DNA of 64,000 bases from Pseudomonas palleroniana (GCF_003031675.1 NZ_PYWX01000046.1:1-64000), one strand, 5' to 3'; positions 36,033-45,419 are shown, counted from the first letter of the stretch. A program made the numbers and translations. Notes: generated by a model not told the origin, from the letters alone.

Positions 36033-38173
36033 ACGATCGAGTCGATGTCCAGTATTTGCGCCCTCACCCGATCATTGAGCGTCGGTGGCGGAATACTGGC
36101 GAGCTGGGCCACTTCCTGGTTTTCCCGATGGGTGAACCAGCGCTTGAGACTGGGTTGCAGGTTAGCGCCATACGCCTGGCTGCCGTAGACATCACGCGCC
36201 TCAAGGCGGCGCCAGCGCAGGGTTGCCAGGCGCTCGCGGCTGGTATGCAAACGGTCGATCTCGGCATTCAAGGCATCGTTGCGTTCATAGTCGCGATCAT
36301 TGGCGGGGCGCCGTCGGGCAAGCTCGCGTCGCTTGGCGCGCAGTTGCTCGCGCATGTCTTCGAAGGCGCGATCCAACAGCTCGAACTCCCTCTGCGTAAC
36401 CAGAGGGCCCTGGCTATCCAGTGTCTGCTGCCAGCGCCGCAAGGTGGCCCATGCCGCCGGGATGTAGCTGGCGGTCATGAAGTGCTGATGCGCCTGGAAC
36501 AGCTGCTTGAGCAGGTTGTCGCGCTGCGGCATGTCGCCATGCAATTGCAACGCACGATTGCAGCCTGCTTCCTGGAGCGACTCACAACCTGGCTTCCATA
36601 GCACCGAGGAATGCCTGCCGTCCGGGAGTTTGATCGGCATGAAGTGTTGCTGTTCGCCGTGATGCCGGTAAGGGTTGCCCCCCACCCGCACCAGCCCGGC
36701 AGCGAAGAGCAGGCCCCCATGCGCAGGCGCGCTGAACAAGGTTATGGCGCCCGGAATCCAGAGTTTGGCGGTGGTGTTCATCCAGGTGGCCGGAACACTG
36801 GGAACGGGGTCGTTGTGGTTGACGATACGGTGGTGGACCAAGGCTGAAGCGCCGTCGACGAACTCGCTGTCGGCCGCTCGGGGGGCGCCGTAGGTGTAGA
36901 GGAGGATGTTGTAGCTGGGATTAGGTACACGACGCAGCCCCTCTGCCAACAACAAGGCAATCGCGCCGCCCAGGCTGTGTCCGCAAATGACTATTCGTTG
37001 GCCTTCATAAAACTGGCTGAGGTAGCGCAGCACGAAGTTTCGCATGGCCCGGTAAGCCTCATAAAAACCCAGATGCACCTTGCCGCCCCCTTCGGCGAAG
37101 GCCACCTGATGGGCGTTCGCGTCGCGCAGGGCATCGGCGGCGCTGACGGTACCGCGCACAGAGATCAGGACGACTTCATCGTGATGGCAGATAAACGCCT
37201 GAGTGTCGGTACCAAATTTTTCATCGTCGAAAAAGTGCAGGTTCGAGGGATGCTCCTGCTCCTCTTCGCGAGCCGGATGATTTTGCGGATACAGCTCGGG
37301 ATCGAAGGGCAGGATCTCGAAACGCCGGGAGTAAGGAACATCTTCATATACGGGGAAAAAGCGTTGCGTTTGCTCGAGATCCACTCGCCAGGCTTCGTGG
37401 TACCCCGATAACGTTTCGGCAAACAGATTGCCAACGGTAGGGTTGAACGGGAACGTCACTTTGTCGATAGGTTTCTTCGGCGGTTGCTGACCAAAATCGC
37501 AGTAGCTCAAGGCGGACATCAGCGCCAATTGGTACAAGTTCAAGGCACAGAAATGATCTGCGGTGGAAAGCATCGGCCGTAGCGCACGCAAGGGCCGTAC
37601 TTCCAACACACTGAACTGATTGGGAAACAAGACCACTCCCGAGGACAGAGGCGGGCCGAATCCAAGGTCGTTCACCATTTTCAACGCATGCCGATGAGGG
37701 CTGAACATCGCAGGAGCGATCGACGGCAAGTGCGCGACATGGTTGACCAGATCGCTGACTTCAACATGATAAAACCGGTCTGCCCGCTGCATGGCGGGAT
37801 TCCCCTGAATACGCTGCCCCTTTGCATCAGAAAACCGTGTTTGTTCGGCGCGGACTTGAATCTCGGTAATCGGCAGCTTGTACGTCAGGCGCGCACTCAA
37901 TCGGTAATACGGCTCTTGTGCCCCGGCATACGGGTCATCGAACTTGAGAACGACAGGACCGCGGTAAACCCCCTGTATATTTGCGAACCCCTCTCCATTC
38001 AATTTACCGTTGTACTCGCACCCCATACTGTCGTGAACCGTATAGGCAAGCCCTCCGTACGCCGTCCCACTCCCCGTTTCATCCACCAGGCAAAAGCTCA
38101 CCCAGTGCCCTTTCATTGCACATGCCGGCATCTTGCCGCTGAAAAACGCCTGCTTCCATGCATCCTGTTTCAT
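36029..38173 (-). CDS. Class 3 lipase, probable type VI secretion effector
   Basis: A 714-residue protein without a signal peptide. The N-terminal part (1-230) is of unknown fold; the lipase domain (about 270-500) has the conserved ISVRGTVSAADALRDAN before the nucleophile elbow VICGHSLGGAIALLLAEG, the Asp region VNHNDPVPSVP and a later His, as in fungal-type class 3 lipases. The C-terminal third contains a coiled-coil-like charged helix (EDMREQLRAKRRELARRRPA). It is last of four overlapping genes after vgrG, a DUF4123 gene and a lipoprotein gene, so it is likely a VgrG-delivered phospholipase that attacks membranes of rival cells. Its ATG overlaps the lipoprotein stop by 1 nt. Confidence 0.88.
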   Translation of the reverse strand: MKQDAWKQAFFSGKMPACAMKGHWVSFCLVDETGSGTAYGGLAYTVHDSMGCEYNGKLNGEGFANIQGVYRGPVVLKFDDPYAGAQEPYYRLSARLTYKLPITEIQVRAEQTRFSDAKGQRIQGNPAMQRADRFYHVEVSDLVNHVAHLPSIAPAMFSPHRHALKMVNDLGFGPPLSSGVVLFPNQFSVLEVRPLRALRPMLSTADHFCALNLYQLALMSALSYCDFGQQPPKKPIDKVTFPFNPTVGNLFAETLSGYHEAWRVDLEQTQRFFPVYEDVPYSRRFEILPFDPELYPQNHPAREEEQEHPSNLHFFDDEKFGTDTQAFICHHDEVVLISVRGTVSAADALRDANAHQVAFAEGGGKVHLGFYEAYRAMRNFVLRYLSQFYEGQRIVICGHSLGGAIALLLAEGLRRVPNPSYNILLYTYGAPRAADSEFVDGASALVHHRIVNHNDPVPSVPATWMNTTAKLWIPGAITLFSAPAHGGLLFAAGLVRVGGNPYRHHGEQQHFMPIKLPDGRHSSVLWKPGCESLQEAGCNRALQLHGDMPQRDNLLKQLFQAHQHFMTASYIPAAWATLRRWQQTLDSQGPLVTQREFELLDRAFEDMREQLRAKRRELARRRPANDRDYERNDALNAEIDRLHTSRERLATLRWRRLEARDVYGSQAYGANLQPSLKRWFTHRENQEVAQLASIPPPTLNDRVRAQILDIDSIV

Positions 38174-38967
38174 CAATTCGCTCCTTGTTGATTGCATGTC
38201 GGGTAGACGTCACAGATACGCCCATCCGGCATCTTTACAGGCTTGAACTCCGAGTCATTGCCGGTGCAATACGCGGCCATATCCTCAAAGCTTTTACCTC
38301 GGCAGCGCTTCCACCCGCCCGGTACAGCTATCCATCTGTGATCAAAAGCAGGTAACTCTTCATCAAGAACCTTCAATACCATTCTTAACTTTTTCCCTCG
38401 CAACTGATCTCGTTGGGCAACGCCGCCAGCCTGCATCTTTTGCGGCTGACCGGCTGCGTCCAACGAATGGCATTGCAGAATCTTGATGATCGCGTGCATA
38501 GGTCCTATCGTGCGGAAATACCAACGGCATTGCCCTTTCAACTCCTGAACACCGTCCTCGGGCATTCCAGGTAGATCACCCGCCAAACGGTCTCGGATGC
38601 CAATACCGGCAAGATCCCCTCCCACATCCCAATCCTGCTTTCCCCATTTCGCATAAACATCAAATTGCACACTGCTTATTACCGACGGACACCCCTCAAT
38701 GGTTTCGCTGAGTGGCAATTCATAGCTCACCCGATTGGCCACGGGATTGAACTCGGTAAAAAACACCTTGCGCTCTGGCCTTTTGCCTCGGCGGATCGGC
38801 AGGGAACAGGCTGCGCCGGTGGCGGGACGATAATTGGCAGCCGTCTTGAGTTCAAAATCCGCCGGCAGATCCACCTCCAGCGTAAAGCTGTCTGCGCTTT
38901 TCCCCGCGCACCCCGATAACGCCACCACCCCCAGCACAATCACCACGTTTTTCATCCAGCTAGACAT
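38173..38967 (-). CDS. Lipoprotein, probable immunity protein for the lipase effector
   Basis: A 264-residue protein with a lipoprotein signal peptide (MKNVVIVLGVVALSGC, lipobox LSGC). The mature part contains paired cysteines (AACSLPIRRG, EGCPSV, GQCRWY, RCRGKS, AYCTG, PTCNQQ) that may be disulfide-bonded in the periplasm. Lipases of this class act from the periplasmic side, and their cognate immunity proteins are often periplasmic lipoproteins, so this is the expected self-protection. Start ATG 38967 overlaps the DUF4123 gene by 8 nt. No family recognised. Confidence 0.75.
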   Translation of the reverse strand: MSSWMKNVVIVLGVVALSGCAGKSADSFTLEVDLPADFELKTAANYRPATGAACSLPIRRGKRPERKVFFTEFNPVANRVSYELPLSETIEGCPSVISSVQFDVYAKWGKQDWDVGGDLAGIGIRDRLAGDLPGMPEDGVQELKGQCRWYFRTIGPMHAIIKILQCHSLDAAGQPQKMQAGGVAQRDQLRGKKLRMVLKVLDEELPAFDHRWIAVPGGWKRCRGKSFEDMAAYCTGNDSEFKPVKMPDGRICDVYPTCNQQGAN

Positions 38968-39796
38968 GCTCCGCCCCTTCCCTTCGCCACTGTTCCACCA
39001 ACCGTTCGTAATGTTCCGCCGGGGCCTCGCCTTGCATCGGCTGCCACCGGATCACACTGCCTCGTGTGGCCTCCTCCAGCCGTCGCACCACCAGGAATTC
39101 CAGCTGTTGCGGGCCGCACCATTGCCAGGCATGGGCCTGCTCCAACACTTGGCTCAGCCAGATCCTCGGGTCTTGAAACTCCACCAGCGTCACCAGGTCC
39201 TCACTGTGCTCCGCCAGCAGGTAGCGCAGGATATTGGCGTGCAGGATGGCCGCAGCCTGGGGGTTGGGGACCTGCGACCAGGGTGTGGGATCCGGTACCG
39301 AGTATTCACCCGGTGCCGGGTTGTCGCAGCAGCACCATCGCTCGTCATGCCAGTAGCACACGCTGGCCAGTGGCCCCAGGTACACCGGCCACTGTTCGGC
39401 AGTCAGGTAAGCCAAGGCGCGTGCCAGGGTGCGGTTGTCTTGAAACCGGTAGAGGGCCTGACGCCCCGGTGCGCCGACCAGCATCCGCTCGCGCCAATGC
39501 CGGGTCACGTCGGTCAGATCGTTGTTGAGCAAGCTGCCCAGCCACCCCCAGTTCGTTTCGGGCTGTTGCAGCAAGCGGGTCAAGGCCGGTTCTCCCACCT
39601 GCTCCAGCAACAGGATCACCGGGCCGGTATGCGCCAACTCCGCTAACACTGTCTGGCTATAGAGGGTGCAATATCGCGAGGCGTCGCGAGCCGCCGACAG
39701 TGCCAGACATGCTTCTGCGCCCCCGTCGACAATCAAGCACAAATGGCGTCCCGCCTGTTGCTGTAGGGCCATCCATGGATAAGGCATGCCTTGCAT
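38960..39796 (-). CDS. DUF4123 effector chaperone (Tap/TEC type)
   Basis: A 278-residue cytoplasmic protein with the features of DUF4123 adaptors: a start LCLIVDGGAEACLALSA, then WGWLGSLLNNDLTDVTRHWR and LYRFQDNRTLARALAYL with the FRWYD-like core expected before a VgrG-bound cargo. These proteins bind an effector and load it on the C terminus of the neighbouring VgrG. Its ATG overlaps the vgrG stop (ATGA). Confidence 0.9.
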   Translation of the reverse strand: MQGMPYPWMALQQQAGRHLCLIVDGGAEACLALSAARDASRYCTLYSQTVLAELAHTGPVILLLEQVGEPALTRLLQQPETNWGWLGSLLNNDLTDVTRHWRERMLVGAPGRQALYRFQDNRTLARALAYLTAEQWPVYLGPLASVCYWHDERWCCCDNPAPGEYSVPDPTPWSQVPNPQAAAILHANILRYLLAEHSEDLVTLVEFQDPRIWLSQVLEQAHAWQWCGPQQLEFLVVRRLEEATRGSVIRWQPMQGEAPAEHYERLVEQWRREGAEHV

Positions 39797-41682
39797 CACG
39801 CGGCCCTCCCGCTGAGATCGCACAGGCCTTCACCACAGCGCTCGCAGACGGGGCAATAGTCCGCGCCCAGTTGCCGGGCCATGTCCATGAGGGTGCCTTG
39901 AACGGCAGACAGGCTCGGACGATCATCCGAAGGTAAAGTGCCGGCCACCGCCGCCCCTGCGACAGTGATGGGCCGGCTGCTGAAAATGCCGCCCGCTTGA
40001 ATCACGAGGTGTTCACCCCCGGCCTTGAAACTCAACTGCGTCCCCCCGTCGATCACCAGGCTGGCACCCGCCGTCAGGTGAACCTGTTGCCCGGCTCCGA
40101 TCACCAGGGTCTGACCGACCTGCATGTAACTGTCGCCTTGTACCTCCAGGCGGCTGTCATGCCCCACTTGCTGCTCCAGGTCACGCTGGGCGCGCAGATA
40201 GACAAGTTCTGCACCCTGGCGGTCTTCGAGGTGCAATTCATTGCTGCCCGTGCCTCCCAGGGTGCTGCGGCTGCGCAATACGCTGCGTGTCTTGTGCTGC
40301 GGCAAGGGGTAGGACGGCAGGAGCGAGGCATTGGGCAGGCAACCATTGATCAACGGCCGGTCCGGGTCGCCCTCCAAAAAGCTCACCAGCACCTCCATAC
40401 CGACTCTGGGAATCATCGTTGTGCCGAACCCGTCACCGGCCCAACCGGACGCCACGCGCACCCAGCAGCTGCTTGTGTCATCCGTCGGGTCCCGACGGTC
40501 CCAATGAAAACGTACCTTCACTCGGCCGTAGGCATCGCAATGCACATCCTCCCCGGCCGGCCCGGTGACAGTGGCCGTCTGACTGCCATTGATGGTTGGC
40601 TTGGGGTGTTTCAGCGGTGGCCTGTGCACCGCACGCCAAGGTGTTGCGGTGAAACGGTTGCGATAACCCTGGAAGGTATTCGCCTCACCCGCCGCCTCCT
40701 CCAGCACCTGTGGCTGGTAGCCTTCATGACGCGCTGAGGTGATCAACCACAGGTCGTTACAGGCGGGATCGGGATGTTCCTGCAGTTCGAGAAAATGGCC
40801 GCTGCGCAGCAGCGGTTGGTCGCTCGTGCCCGAGGCCCGACAGCGATCGGCCAGATGACGCTCAAGACCGCGACAGGCCAACTGCCTGCCGCGTACAGGA
40901 CCGGAAAAACCCCCAGGGTAGTTGTAGTCTTCAAGAGGAGACGGTGTCGCAGAGCCGGCCACACCTTGCAACAGCAAGGACGGATGCTCGAAATCGTGAT
41001 CACGGCACACCGTTTTTCGGCTACGGGTTTCCAGACGCACATCGAAACGCTGGATACCCGCCGCATCCGCCAGCGGATCGTTGGCCGAGTGATATCGCTG
41101 CACGGGCAAGCGCTGGAACACCGTCTGGTCATCACCAAACACCAGCAGATGATTGTTCGCGCTGTGGCGGAAGTGGTAGTGAATCCCCTCCTCTTCGCAC
41201 AACCGCTGGATGAAGTGCAGGTCGGTCTCCGCGTACTGCACACAAAAAACGCGCGGCGGATAAACCACGGGGCCCAGTTCGAACACGTACGCATCGGCCA
41301 GAATGCCGTGTTGCTCAAGCACGGCCGCGATGATCTGCGGCACGCTGCGCTGCTGGAAAACCCGCTGATCACGGCGGTGGGCGAGACTCGCCAGGCGCGG
41401 CGCCAGCGTCAGGTGATAACGGGTGAGCCGGGCACCGGGGTCGCCACGCCCTACCGCGTAGACTTGACCGTGCAGACCTTGATCCACTTCCCCCAGATGC
41501 AGGTACGCCGGTTGGTGGAGCAGTGCCTCCAGATCCGCACAGGGGTTTTCGCTGACCAACTGCACATGAATGAAATACGGTTGGTCAATAAACTCGCGGC
41601 CATTGAAGGCAAGTACCTGAAAGTCGGAATTCACTTCCGGAATAATCAATTTGAAACGTGACGAAACAAACGCGTCAACCAT
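39796..41682 (-). CDS. vgrG: VgrG, type VI secretion spike protein
   Basis: A 628-residue TssI protein. Seen: the gp27-like N-terminal half (residues 1-370; TDLHFIQRLCEEEGIHYHFR), the gp5-like OB domain (YGRVKVRFHWDRRD, SCWVRVASGWAGDGFGT, PRVGMEVLVSFLEGDPDRPL), then a beta-helix with repeating GxxxxL units and a Cys-rich C-terminal tail (ADYCPVCERCGEGLCDLS). The tail probably binds the DUF4123-loaded cargo or a metal. It heads an operon of four overlapping genes. No tss core genes are in the window, so this is an orphan VgrG island. Confidence 0.95.
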   Translation of the reverse strand: MVDAFVSSRFKLIIPEVNSDFQVLAFNGREFIDQPYFIHVQLVSENPCADLEALLHQPAYLHLGEVDQGLHGQVYAVGRGDPGARLTRYHLTLAPRLASLAHRRDQRVFQQRSVPQIIAAVLEQHGILADAYVFELGPVVYPPRVFCVQYAETDLHFIQRLCEEEGIHYHFRHSANNHLLVFGDDQTVFQRLPVQRYHSANDPLADAAGIQRFDVRLETRSRKTVCRDHDFEHPSLLLQGVAGSATPSPLEDYNYPGGFSGPVRGRQLACRGLERHLADRCRASGTSDQPLLRSGHFLELQEHPDPACNDLWLITSARHEGYQPQVLEEAAGEANTFQGYRNRFTATPWRAVHRPPLKHPKPTINGSQTATVTGPAGEDVHCDAYGRVKVRFHWDRRDPTDDTSSCWVRVASGWAGDGFGTTMIPRVGMEVLVSFLEGDPDRPLINGCLPNASLLPSYPLPQHKTRSVLRSRSTLGGTGSNELHLEDRQGAELVYLRAQRDLEQQVGHDSRLEVQGDSYMQVGQTLVIGAGQQVHLTAGASLVIDGGTQLSFKAGGEHLVIQAGGIFSSRPITVAGAAVAGTLPSDDRPSLSAVQGTLMDMARQLGADYCPVCERCGEGLCDLSGRAA

Positions 41683-41989
41683 CCGTTGTTACCCGTCGCT
41701 GATAAACCCACTCGCTGATTTAAAGCTCTCCCCGGCAAGTACTGATTGCGAGCCGAGAAAAAGCGCCTGAACGCCTTGAAGCTTAGCGATTTCAGGGAAA
41801 ATTCGGCTCTTCAGAAATAAAAAAGAAGTTTCGTACGTCAGAAATGGAAATGACTTTTACAAAACAATTAATACAACTAATAAGCACGCCTTCTAAAACA
41901 AGAAAGTTCTTACATCTAAACTTACCAATACAACTAATCAATTACGAAACAGCAGACAACACTCCAAGCTATCCACTGTTGCTCCCTGC
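41683..41989. other. AT-rich intergenic region upstream of vgrG
   Basis: Bases 41810-41960 are markedly AT-rich compared with the surrounding genes (runs such as AAATAAAAAAGAAGTTTCG). It should contain the vgrG promoter on the minus strand and possibly sites for MvaT/H-NS-type silencers, but I could not assign a promoter with confidence. No supported gene is here. Confidence 0.6.
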
Positions 41990-42976
41990 TTACCGCTGCA
42001 GGTGTGCGGCCCCGAACAGACTGACGCTCACCAGTGTTTGCACCTCTGCGTGCAAACGGACAGGCGCTGTGCCACCCGGCATCACCACGGCCACTTCAGC
42101 GGCGTCAATCCAACCTGCGCGCCACGCTGCGCAGGCCACCGCGCTGGCGCTGGTCCCCGAAGACGCCGTTGGCCCCTCGCCCCGCTCGAACACCCGTGCG
42201 ATCACCCGGTTGCCCGAGGCTCGCGCAGCCCATTGCAGGTTGACGCCAGCCACGCAGGGTTGGCCCTTGCCAACGGGCGGCGCGAAGGCTATCGCCTGCA
42301 AGCGTTCAAACAGGGCGGGTTGATGCATCGCGAGGTTTTCCGGCAACGCCGAGACCTGCTCCACCAAGGTAACGCAATGGGGGTTGCCCACTCGCACAAA
42401 CTGGCTGCATGCCCATTGCGGGTTGATGGTGGCCAAGGCCTCTACGCGACTGAACTCGCGATGCCCCACCGAGACGGCTTGAATGTCGTTGGCGCCGACC
42501 GCCGCAGGTCCGAACGCAGGCTGCCCCAGCGCCAGCCAAAAGCCCTCGACCTGTTCGTAGATCGCTGGCTCGACAGCAGTGGTCACGGGGGACGCGGCGG
42601 CCGGCTGATCGTGATGCACCCGCAGTTCACACGCTTGAGCCATCAGGCCCTGGTCGGTCAGCGCCTGGGCAAAAATGGTCAGCCCATTGCCACTGCGCTC
42701 TGCCAGTGTGCCGTCAGTGTTGACGATCAACAGGTCAAACGGTGGCGCAGCCTGAAACGGTCCGACCAGCAACCCATCGCAGCGATGCGCTTTGGCACCC
42801 GCCGGACGCGGCGTCGTCCCCCAGCCACATTCAGACGCGATGGCCGATGCGGCCCATGCCAGCCGTGTGCTCGCCGCCAACTCGGCGCTGCCTGGCACGT
42901 CGATGCCCTGGCTGCGCAAGTCAGCCGGGCTGACCACCCCATAGATATTGCCGCGTGCGTCGTAGAACTGAGTCAT
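41990..42976 (-). CDS. Diaminopimelate epimerase-like protein lacking both catalytic cysteines
   Basis: A 328-residue protein with the two-lobed DapF fold: FYDARGNIYGVV at the start, the first motif VNTDGTLAERSGNGLTIFA, FVRVGNPHCVTLVEQVSALP and the second motif GEGPTASSGTSASAVACAA. In DapF the motifs read NADG..A..CGNG and ERG.GET.ACGTGACA, with one Cys each as the acid/base pair; both are Ser here (SGNG and SGTS). It is therefore unlikely to be a normal epimerase and may catalyse another reaction or act by binding. No dap genes are nearby. Confidence 0.85.
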   Translation of the reverse strand: MTQFYDARGNIYGVVSPADLRSQGIDVPGSAELAASTRLAWAASAIASECGWGTTPRPAGAKAHRCDGLLVGPFQAAPPFDLLIVNTDGTLAERSGNGLTIFAQALTDQGLMAQACELRVHHDQPAAASPVTTAVEPAIYEQVEGFWLALGQPAFGPAAVGANDIQAVSVGHREFSRVEALATINPQWACSQFVRVGNPHCVTLVEQVSALPENLAMHQPALFERLQAIAFAPPVGKGQPCVAGVNLQWAARASGNRVIARVFERGEGPTASSGTSASAVACAAWRAGWIDAAEVAVVMPGGTAPVRLHAEVQTLVSVSLFGAAHLQR

Positions 42977-43056
42977 GAGGCGAGCTGCCTGGAAGTTTTC
43001 ATCGGTTCGTCCATACGGTTACCTACTGATTGGGTAGCAGCGTATTACAGAACACA

Positions 43057-43163
43057 CCAGGTGTGGGAAGTGGCCTGGAAGGTGGTAACCCGCTGCAAGA
43101 AGCCTGGGGTTCATCAGTCCTCACAGGGATTACACACCTTCCAGGCCACCTCCTACACACTGG
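43057..43163. repeat. Imperfect inverted repeat in the divergent DapF-like/MFS intergenic region
   Basis: Left arm 43057-43084 and right arm 43135-43163 share a perfect 15-bp core, GTGGCCTGGAAGGTG and its complement, extended by mismatched flanks, with a 50-base spacer. The full gap 42977-43319 (343 bases) has no supported gene. It may control the divergent promoters or be a decayed mobile palindrome. Confidence 0.6.
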
Positions 43164-43319
43164 ATAGCCTGTATGTGGTCGCCATCGTCCAAGGCGTTCC
43201 ATCGTTGTAAAAATATCCCATGGGCTAATGCGAACGAGCCCGGCTCGCTCGACAGGGCTTGATGTGCAAGGATGTGTCGCCGGACATCGTTCATTGAACG
43301 TAAAACCAAGGATTTCTTC

Positions 43320-44471
43320 ATGACTGCCATCCCCACCCCAGCGCCCGTGGTTCCCGGGCGGCTGGAGCAAATGTCGACCCGTATCGCTTTTTTCATTGCC
43401 GGCTTCGGCATCGCCGCCTGGGCGCCACTGGTGCCGTACGCCAAGGAACGTGCGCAACTCAATGAAGGCACGCTTGGCCTGCTGTTGTTGTGCCTGGGGG
43501 TGGGTTCGATTCTCGCCATGCCAGTGGCGGGCGTACTGGCGTCACGCTTTGGCTGCCGTCGCGTGCTCAGCGCCGGCACGCTCATGATCTGCCTGGCCCT
43601 GCCGATGCTGGCCACGGTCAGTTCGATTCCGTTGCTGATGGCCGGGCTGTTTCTGTTTGGCGCAGGCTTGGGCACCGTGGACTCAACCGTCAACCTTCAA
43701 GCGGTCATCGTAGAGCGCGCCAGCGGCAAAACCATGATGTCGGGCTTCCATGGCTTGTTCAGCCTGGGCGGTATCGTTGGCGCAGCGGGGGTTTCCGGCC
43801 TGCTGGGGTTGGGCTTGTCGCCGCTGCAAGCAACCCTGGTGGTGATCGTCATCATGGGGCTGGCCTTGCTCAAGGCCGGGCCGCATTTGCTGCCTTATGG
43901 CAGTGAAAGCTCGGGGCCGGCGTTTGCCGTTCCCCATGGGGTGGTGCTGTTCATTGGCGGTTTGTGCTTTATCGTTTTTCTCGCCGAAGGCGCCGTACTC
44001 GACTGGAGCGCCGTGTTTCTCAGTGCCGAGCGTGGCCTGGACGAAGCCTACGCGGGCCTTGGCTATGCGGCATTTGCCCTGACGATGACGGCCGGGCGCC
44101 TGACCGGTGACGCGATCGTGCGTCGTTTGGGCCCCACCCGGGTGATCGTGATCGGTGGCTCGCTGGCTGCCGCCGGCGTGTTCCTCGCAACACTGTCCCC
44201 GGCGTGGGAAATGGCCCTGTTGGGTTATGCACTGGTGGGCGCCGGCTGCTCGAATATCGTACCGGTGCTCTATACCGCCGTCGGCAAGCAAAACGTCATG
44301 CCCGAACACATTGCCGTGCCCGCGATTACCACGCTGGGTTACGCGGGGATTTTGGCAGGGCCCGCCGTGATCGGCTTCATTGCCCATGGCAGCAGCCTGG
44401 CGACCGCCTTTCTGTTGATCGGTGGGTTGCTGGCGGCGGTGGCGGTCAGCGGCAAAATACTGCGGGTATAA
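43320..44471 (+). CDS. MFS transporter, YbjJ-like
   Basis: A 383-residue protein with about 12 hydrophobic segments. RIAFFIAGFGIAAWAPLVPY in helix 1 and HGLFSLGGIVGAAGVSGLLG in the middle are the signature of the YbjJ/fucose-permease-like MFS branch. The substrate is unknown; members are predicted exporters or sugar carriers. ATG 43320 has AAGGA 8 nt upstream. It is divergent from the DapF-like gene, which could be functionally linked. Confidence 0.87.
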   Translation: MTAIPTPAPVVPGRLEQMSTRIAFFIAGFGIAAWAPLVPYAKERAQLNEGTLGLLLLCLGVGSILAMPVAGVLASRFGCRRVLSAGTLMICLALPMLATVSSIPLLMAGLFLFGAGLGTVDSTVNLQAVIVERASGKTMMSGFHGLFSLGGIVGAAGVSGLLGLGLSPLQATLVVIVIMGLALLKAGPHLLPYGSESSGPAFAVPHGVVLFIGGLCFIVFLAEGAVLDWSAVFLSAERGLDEAYAGLGYAAFALTMTAGRLTGDAIVRRLGPTRVIVIGGSLAAAGVFLATLSPAWEMALLGYALVGAGCSNIVPVLYTAVGKQNVMPEHIAVPAITTLGYAGILAGPAVIGFIAHGSSLATAFLLIGGLLAAVAVSGKILRV

Positions 44472-44522
44472 CGCGAAAACCGGCAGGAATGGGGGGACGT
44501 TGAAGGCGCTGATCAGCGCCCT

Positions 44523-45419
44523 TCAGTTGCCCTTCTCCTTCCTGTCATTTTCCAGCCACCGATCGATGCTGTAGTTCTTCAGCCATCCCTCAGTGTTGTG
44601 GCTACCAAAAAAACGCGTGCCGTTGGCCTTGCTGCTCTCCAGCGACGCCAGCAAGCCCGAGCGCTCAACCAGATTCCTGGCCAGGTACACCTGCTGCTCG
44701 CTGTATCTTTTTTTGGGAAACCCGGTGGCCGCATCCCGCACAACGTCACCCTTTTTATCGGTTTCGTCAGGGTCCTGGCTCATCTCGAGCAGCTTGTCGG
44801 TCTTCACATATCGGTGTTTCTCAAAAAAGAAACTGTAGTCCTCGGCTGTGTCGCGCAGCTCATCGAACATTACCCTGAATGCCCTGACGACCTCTGCGTC
44901 GGTCTTGGAATGAAAGGGGTCTGCGCTATGCCTGTCCGGGTGGGTGTTACCGACCCTTGAATCGGCTGCCTTGGAAAGGCTGTCTGTGGTGATAAAACCG
45001 CCATTGGCGACAATCGCCTCGTTCAGCCTGGGGCGGTTGAGTATCTCTCGGGCCAACAGGATGATGCGCTCGGCTACTGCGCTCTGGTTCGGCGCTTCAC
45101 CCGCAATCTGCTGCAATGCACGTTGGCTCAGCTTTCCGTCCTTCTTGAACGTGTCCAACATGGAAAATTCGTTTTTCAGGGCCGTTGCCAACATATGATC
45201 GTCGGAGCTGGCGTAGGGGTTTGCAGCAGGGCTCATACGCCCAAAGGCAGATGGGCCGTCAACCTGCGGATCGGCCCCGCTCATCCCGCCGATGAAAAAA
45301 TGATTGGAGGACAGACCTGGCGCAGAAGATTGTCCCAGCGCCGGGGCACCCGCGCCCGTAGCGGGCGCACTCCATGAAAAAGGCAGCCGGCGGCCTGGAT
45401 TATTGATCCCGTCAGTCAT
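44523..45419 (-). CDS. Repeat protein, possible type III effector or translocon accessory (HrpK-like)
   Basis: A 298-residue soluble protein with a Ser/Gly/Pro-rich N terminus poor in charge (GAGAPALGQSSAPGLSSNHF), as in type III export signals, and two copies of a helical repeat. Copy 1 (residues about 73-150) includes LDTFKKDGKLSQRALQQIAG and AERIILLAREILNRPRLNEA; copy 2 (about 175-290) includes QQVYLARNLVERSGLLASLE. The same unit occurs in the protein at 46032-46877. It faintly resembles HrpK/HrpF-NolX proteins of plant-associated bacteria. No secretion genes are adjacent, so the role is open. Confidence 0.6.
   Translation of the reverse strand: MTDGINNPGRRLPFSWSAPATGAGAPALGQSSAPGLSSNHFFIGGMSGADPQVDGPSAFGRMSPAANPYASSDDHMLATALKNEFSMLDTFKKDGKLSQRALQQIAGEAPNQSAVAERIILLAREILNRPRLNEAIVANGGFITTDSLSKAADSRVGNTHPDRHSADPFHSKTDAEVVRAFRVMFDELRDTAEDYSFFFEKHRYVKTDKLLEMSQDPDETDKKGDVVRDAATGFPKKRYSEQQVYLARNLVERSGLLASLESSKANGTRFFGSHNTEGWLKNYSIDRWLENDRKEKGN

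Noticed and set aside
41844..42323. 159-codon plus-strand frame
   Set aside because: Mostly antisense to the DapF-like gene, with no ribosome site or recognisable fold.
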